From: Gammaproteobacteria bacterium
Lineage (GTDB): Bacteria > Pseudomonadota > Gammaproteobacteria > Ga0077536
DNA length: 32,529 nucleotides
Direction: 5' to 3'
NCBI GenBank assembly: GCA_024234975.1
Contig: JACKNH010000037.1
Location: 1 to 32,529, forward strand
Part shown: positions 31,178-32,529 of the stretch, in pieces
How the letters are laid out: every line of letters starts with the position of its first letter
How positions within the stretch are numbered: position 1 is the stretch's first letter
Made by a program: the position numbers and the translations under genes
The notes under the pieces: generated by a model
Seen by the model: only the letters and a program-made list of their open reading frames with translations
Told to the model about the DNA's origin: nothing
The model's database searches: none

Positions 31178-32529
31178 ATGGGCAATCCGATTCGAAAGTT
31201 TCATCTTGTCTGTCTTTGCACGGCAGGTAGTGTCATTGCGGCGGGCATACCTGCCACGGTATCAGCACAGGACAGCGGGGGCGCAGATCTCCGCGACGCG
31301 ATAGTCGTCACCGGCTCCCGCATCCAGCGCGACGGCTATGATGCGCCATCGCCGTTGACCGTCGTCGATGCCGACGCGCTCGCGGATGCCGCGCCCACCA
31401 ACGTCGCTGATTACATCAACCAGATGCCGCAGCTCGTCGGCAGTTCAACGTTGCGTACCGGCAATGGTGGCACCAGTGGCGGCGCAGCCGGGCTGAACCT
31501 GCTCAACCTTCGAGGCCTTGGCGCCAACCGTACGCTGGTGTTGATAGATGGCCAACGCGTTGCGCCTTCCACCCAGACCGGTGGCGTTAATATCAATAAC
31601 GTTCCTTCCGCGCTGCTGGAGCGAGTGGATATCGTGACGGGCGGTGCGTCCGCTGCCTACGGTTCGGATGCGGTCGCCGGCGTAGTCAACTTCATCATCG
31701 ATGAAAATTTTGAGGGCATCCGCGCCAATATCATGGGCGGCGTGACCGATCGCGGTGACAACAAGAACTATGCCTTGTCGGCGGCGTTCGGCCATGCCTT
31801 CGCCAACGACAGCGGCGTGTTCCTCGCCTCGGTCGAACACCAGCACGAGGATACGATTCCCTTTGTTGATCGTGATTGGTACAACTTCACTTATCTGGTG
31901 CCGAATCCGGCCTATGCGCCTGGTAACGGTGAGCCGCGGCAGATCGTTTCGCCGAATGTGTATTACAACAACGTGGCCCAAGGTGGCGTGATCACCACCA
32001 CCGGGCTGGCCGGTACGATGTTCGGTCAGGGCGGCGAACCGCTGCCGTTTGTCTACGGGACGATTGCCGGCAATTTCATGCTGGGTGGCAATGCGTGGAA
32101 TGAAGGCAACGTGGTTGCGTTGACACCGGAGATTGATCGCACCAACGTCTGGGCCAGAGTTGCTTACGAATTCAGCCCGGCGATCAAGGCGACGCTGGAA
32201 GGCGGGTGGGGCACCGCGCGCACGATCAACCGGGCGGCTTACCAGCGCTACGCCGGCAACCTCACCATGTCCGCCAGCAACCCCTTCCTGCCGCAAAGTG
32301 TGCGCGACCAGGCGACGACCCTGGGCGTCACTTCGTTCCGTTACGGCTATTCGACCTACGATCTCGACGTACCTGTCAACGATATCGAACGCGCGAATTA
32401 CCGCATTGTCGCAACGCTGTCGGGTGAGTTCGGCGATGACTGGAACTGGTCGGCTTATTACCAGTACGGGCACTCGGACATTCGCGTGGAACTGTTGAAC
32501 AGTACCAACCGCGCCCGCTTCACCGAAGC
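31178..32529 (+). CDS. TonB-dependent outer-membrane receptor, N-terminal part
   Basis: The first 450 codons run open to the end of the window. The ATG at 31178 has AGGGGG 7 bp upstream. A signal peptide covers residues 1-30 (ending VSA, before QD). It is followed by the TonB box AIVVTGSR (41-48) and a plug domain with SPLTVVDADAL, NLRGLGANRTLVLIDGQRV, and NNVPSALLERVDIVTGGASAAYGSDAVAGVVNFI in successive segments. Barrel strands then begin, with repeated aromatic ends. This is the large receptor type common in proteobacteria that take up carbohydrates or other scarce substrates using TonB energy. It lies downstream of the galactarate dehydratase-like gene on the same strand, so it may import the substrate. 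That link is inference. Confidence 0.93.
   Translation, partial: MGNPIRKFHLVCLCTAGSVIAAGIPATVSAQDSGGADLRDAIVVTGSRIQRDGYDAPSPLTVVDADALADAAPTNVADYINQMPQLVGSSTLRTGNGGTSGGAAGLNLLNLRGLGANRTLVLIDGQRVAPSTQTGGVNINNVPSALLERVDIVTGGASAAYGSDAVAGVVNFIIDENFEGIRANIMGGVTDRGDNKNYALSAAFGHAFANDSGVFLASVEHQHEDTIPFVDRDWYNFTYLVPNPAYAPGNGEPRQIVSPNVYYNNVAQGGVITTTGLAGTMFGQGGEPLPFVYGTIAGNFMLGGNAWNEGNVVALTPEIDRTNVWARVAYEFSPAIKATLEGGWGTARTINRAAYQRYAGNLTMSASNPFLPQSVRDQATTLGVTSFRYGYSTYDLDVPVNDIERANYRIVATLSGEFGDDWNWSAYYQYGHSDIRVELLNSTNRARFTE

Noticed and set aside
31006..31230. 74-codon plus-strand frame before the TonB receptor
   Set aside because: It overlaps the receptor start in another frame, has a Ser/His-rich low-complexity product and no ribosome-binding site; it is best seen as spacer.

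Overview
The window is GC-rich, gene-dense DNA of a Gram-negative bacterium, most likely a gammaproteobacterium. The grounds are a TonB-dependent receptor, Tat and Sec signal peptides, Shine-Dalgarno-type starts and proteobacterial-looking enzymes. The exact family cannot be fixed from sequence alone. No rRNA, tRNA or CRISPR array was seen.

Left part (1-7600): the 3' end of a sodium:solute symporter; a membrane cyclic-di-GMP phosphodiesterase (EAL) with a periplasmic solute-binding sensor, on the minus strand; divergently, a TIR-HEAT repeat protein that looks like a possible NAD-cleaving immune effector; a two-gene unit of an AMP/thymidine phosphorylase-like enzyme and a PRPP-synthetase-like enzyme; and a convergent exported SMP-30-like beta-propeller.

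Repeat island (about 7670-9805): a tandem array with a period of about 173 bp. Each unit contains a 106-bp imperfect palindrome. One unit is split by an IS110-family element of the IS1111 type with 13-bp subterminal inverted repeats. Its transposase gene is broken by several frameshifts. The non-coding stretch after the transposase contains a 9-nt match to the strand opposite the insertion site, as expected for a guide RNA.

Middle (9958-14649): an MDR-family oxidoreductase; an exported protein of unknown function with a TonB-box-like N-terminus; and a large M50 (site-2 protease family) membrane protease with a helical C-terminal domain.

Hydrogenase operon (24678 down to 14660, minus strand): eleven tightly packed genes. 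They encode a group 3b-type cytoplasmic NAD(P)-linked [NiFe]-hydrogenase (beta, gamma, delta and alpha subunits), a cyclic-nucleotide-binding-fold protein between beta and gamma, the maturation endopeptidase, and HypA, F, C, D and E. HypA lacks its zinc ribbon and hypB is absent. A good -10 box and two dyads lie upstream of the first gene.

Right part (24892-32529): a Tat-signal SDR oxidoreductase, a LysR regulator, and a sugar-acid locus. The locus has a Tat-signal mannonate dehydratase-like protein, a glucarate dehydratase-like enzyme, a divergent galactarate/talarate dehydratase-like enzyme, and the 5' part of a TonB-dependent receptor that runs off the window. Together these suggest uptake and dehydration of aldaric or uronic acids.
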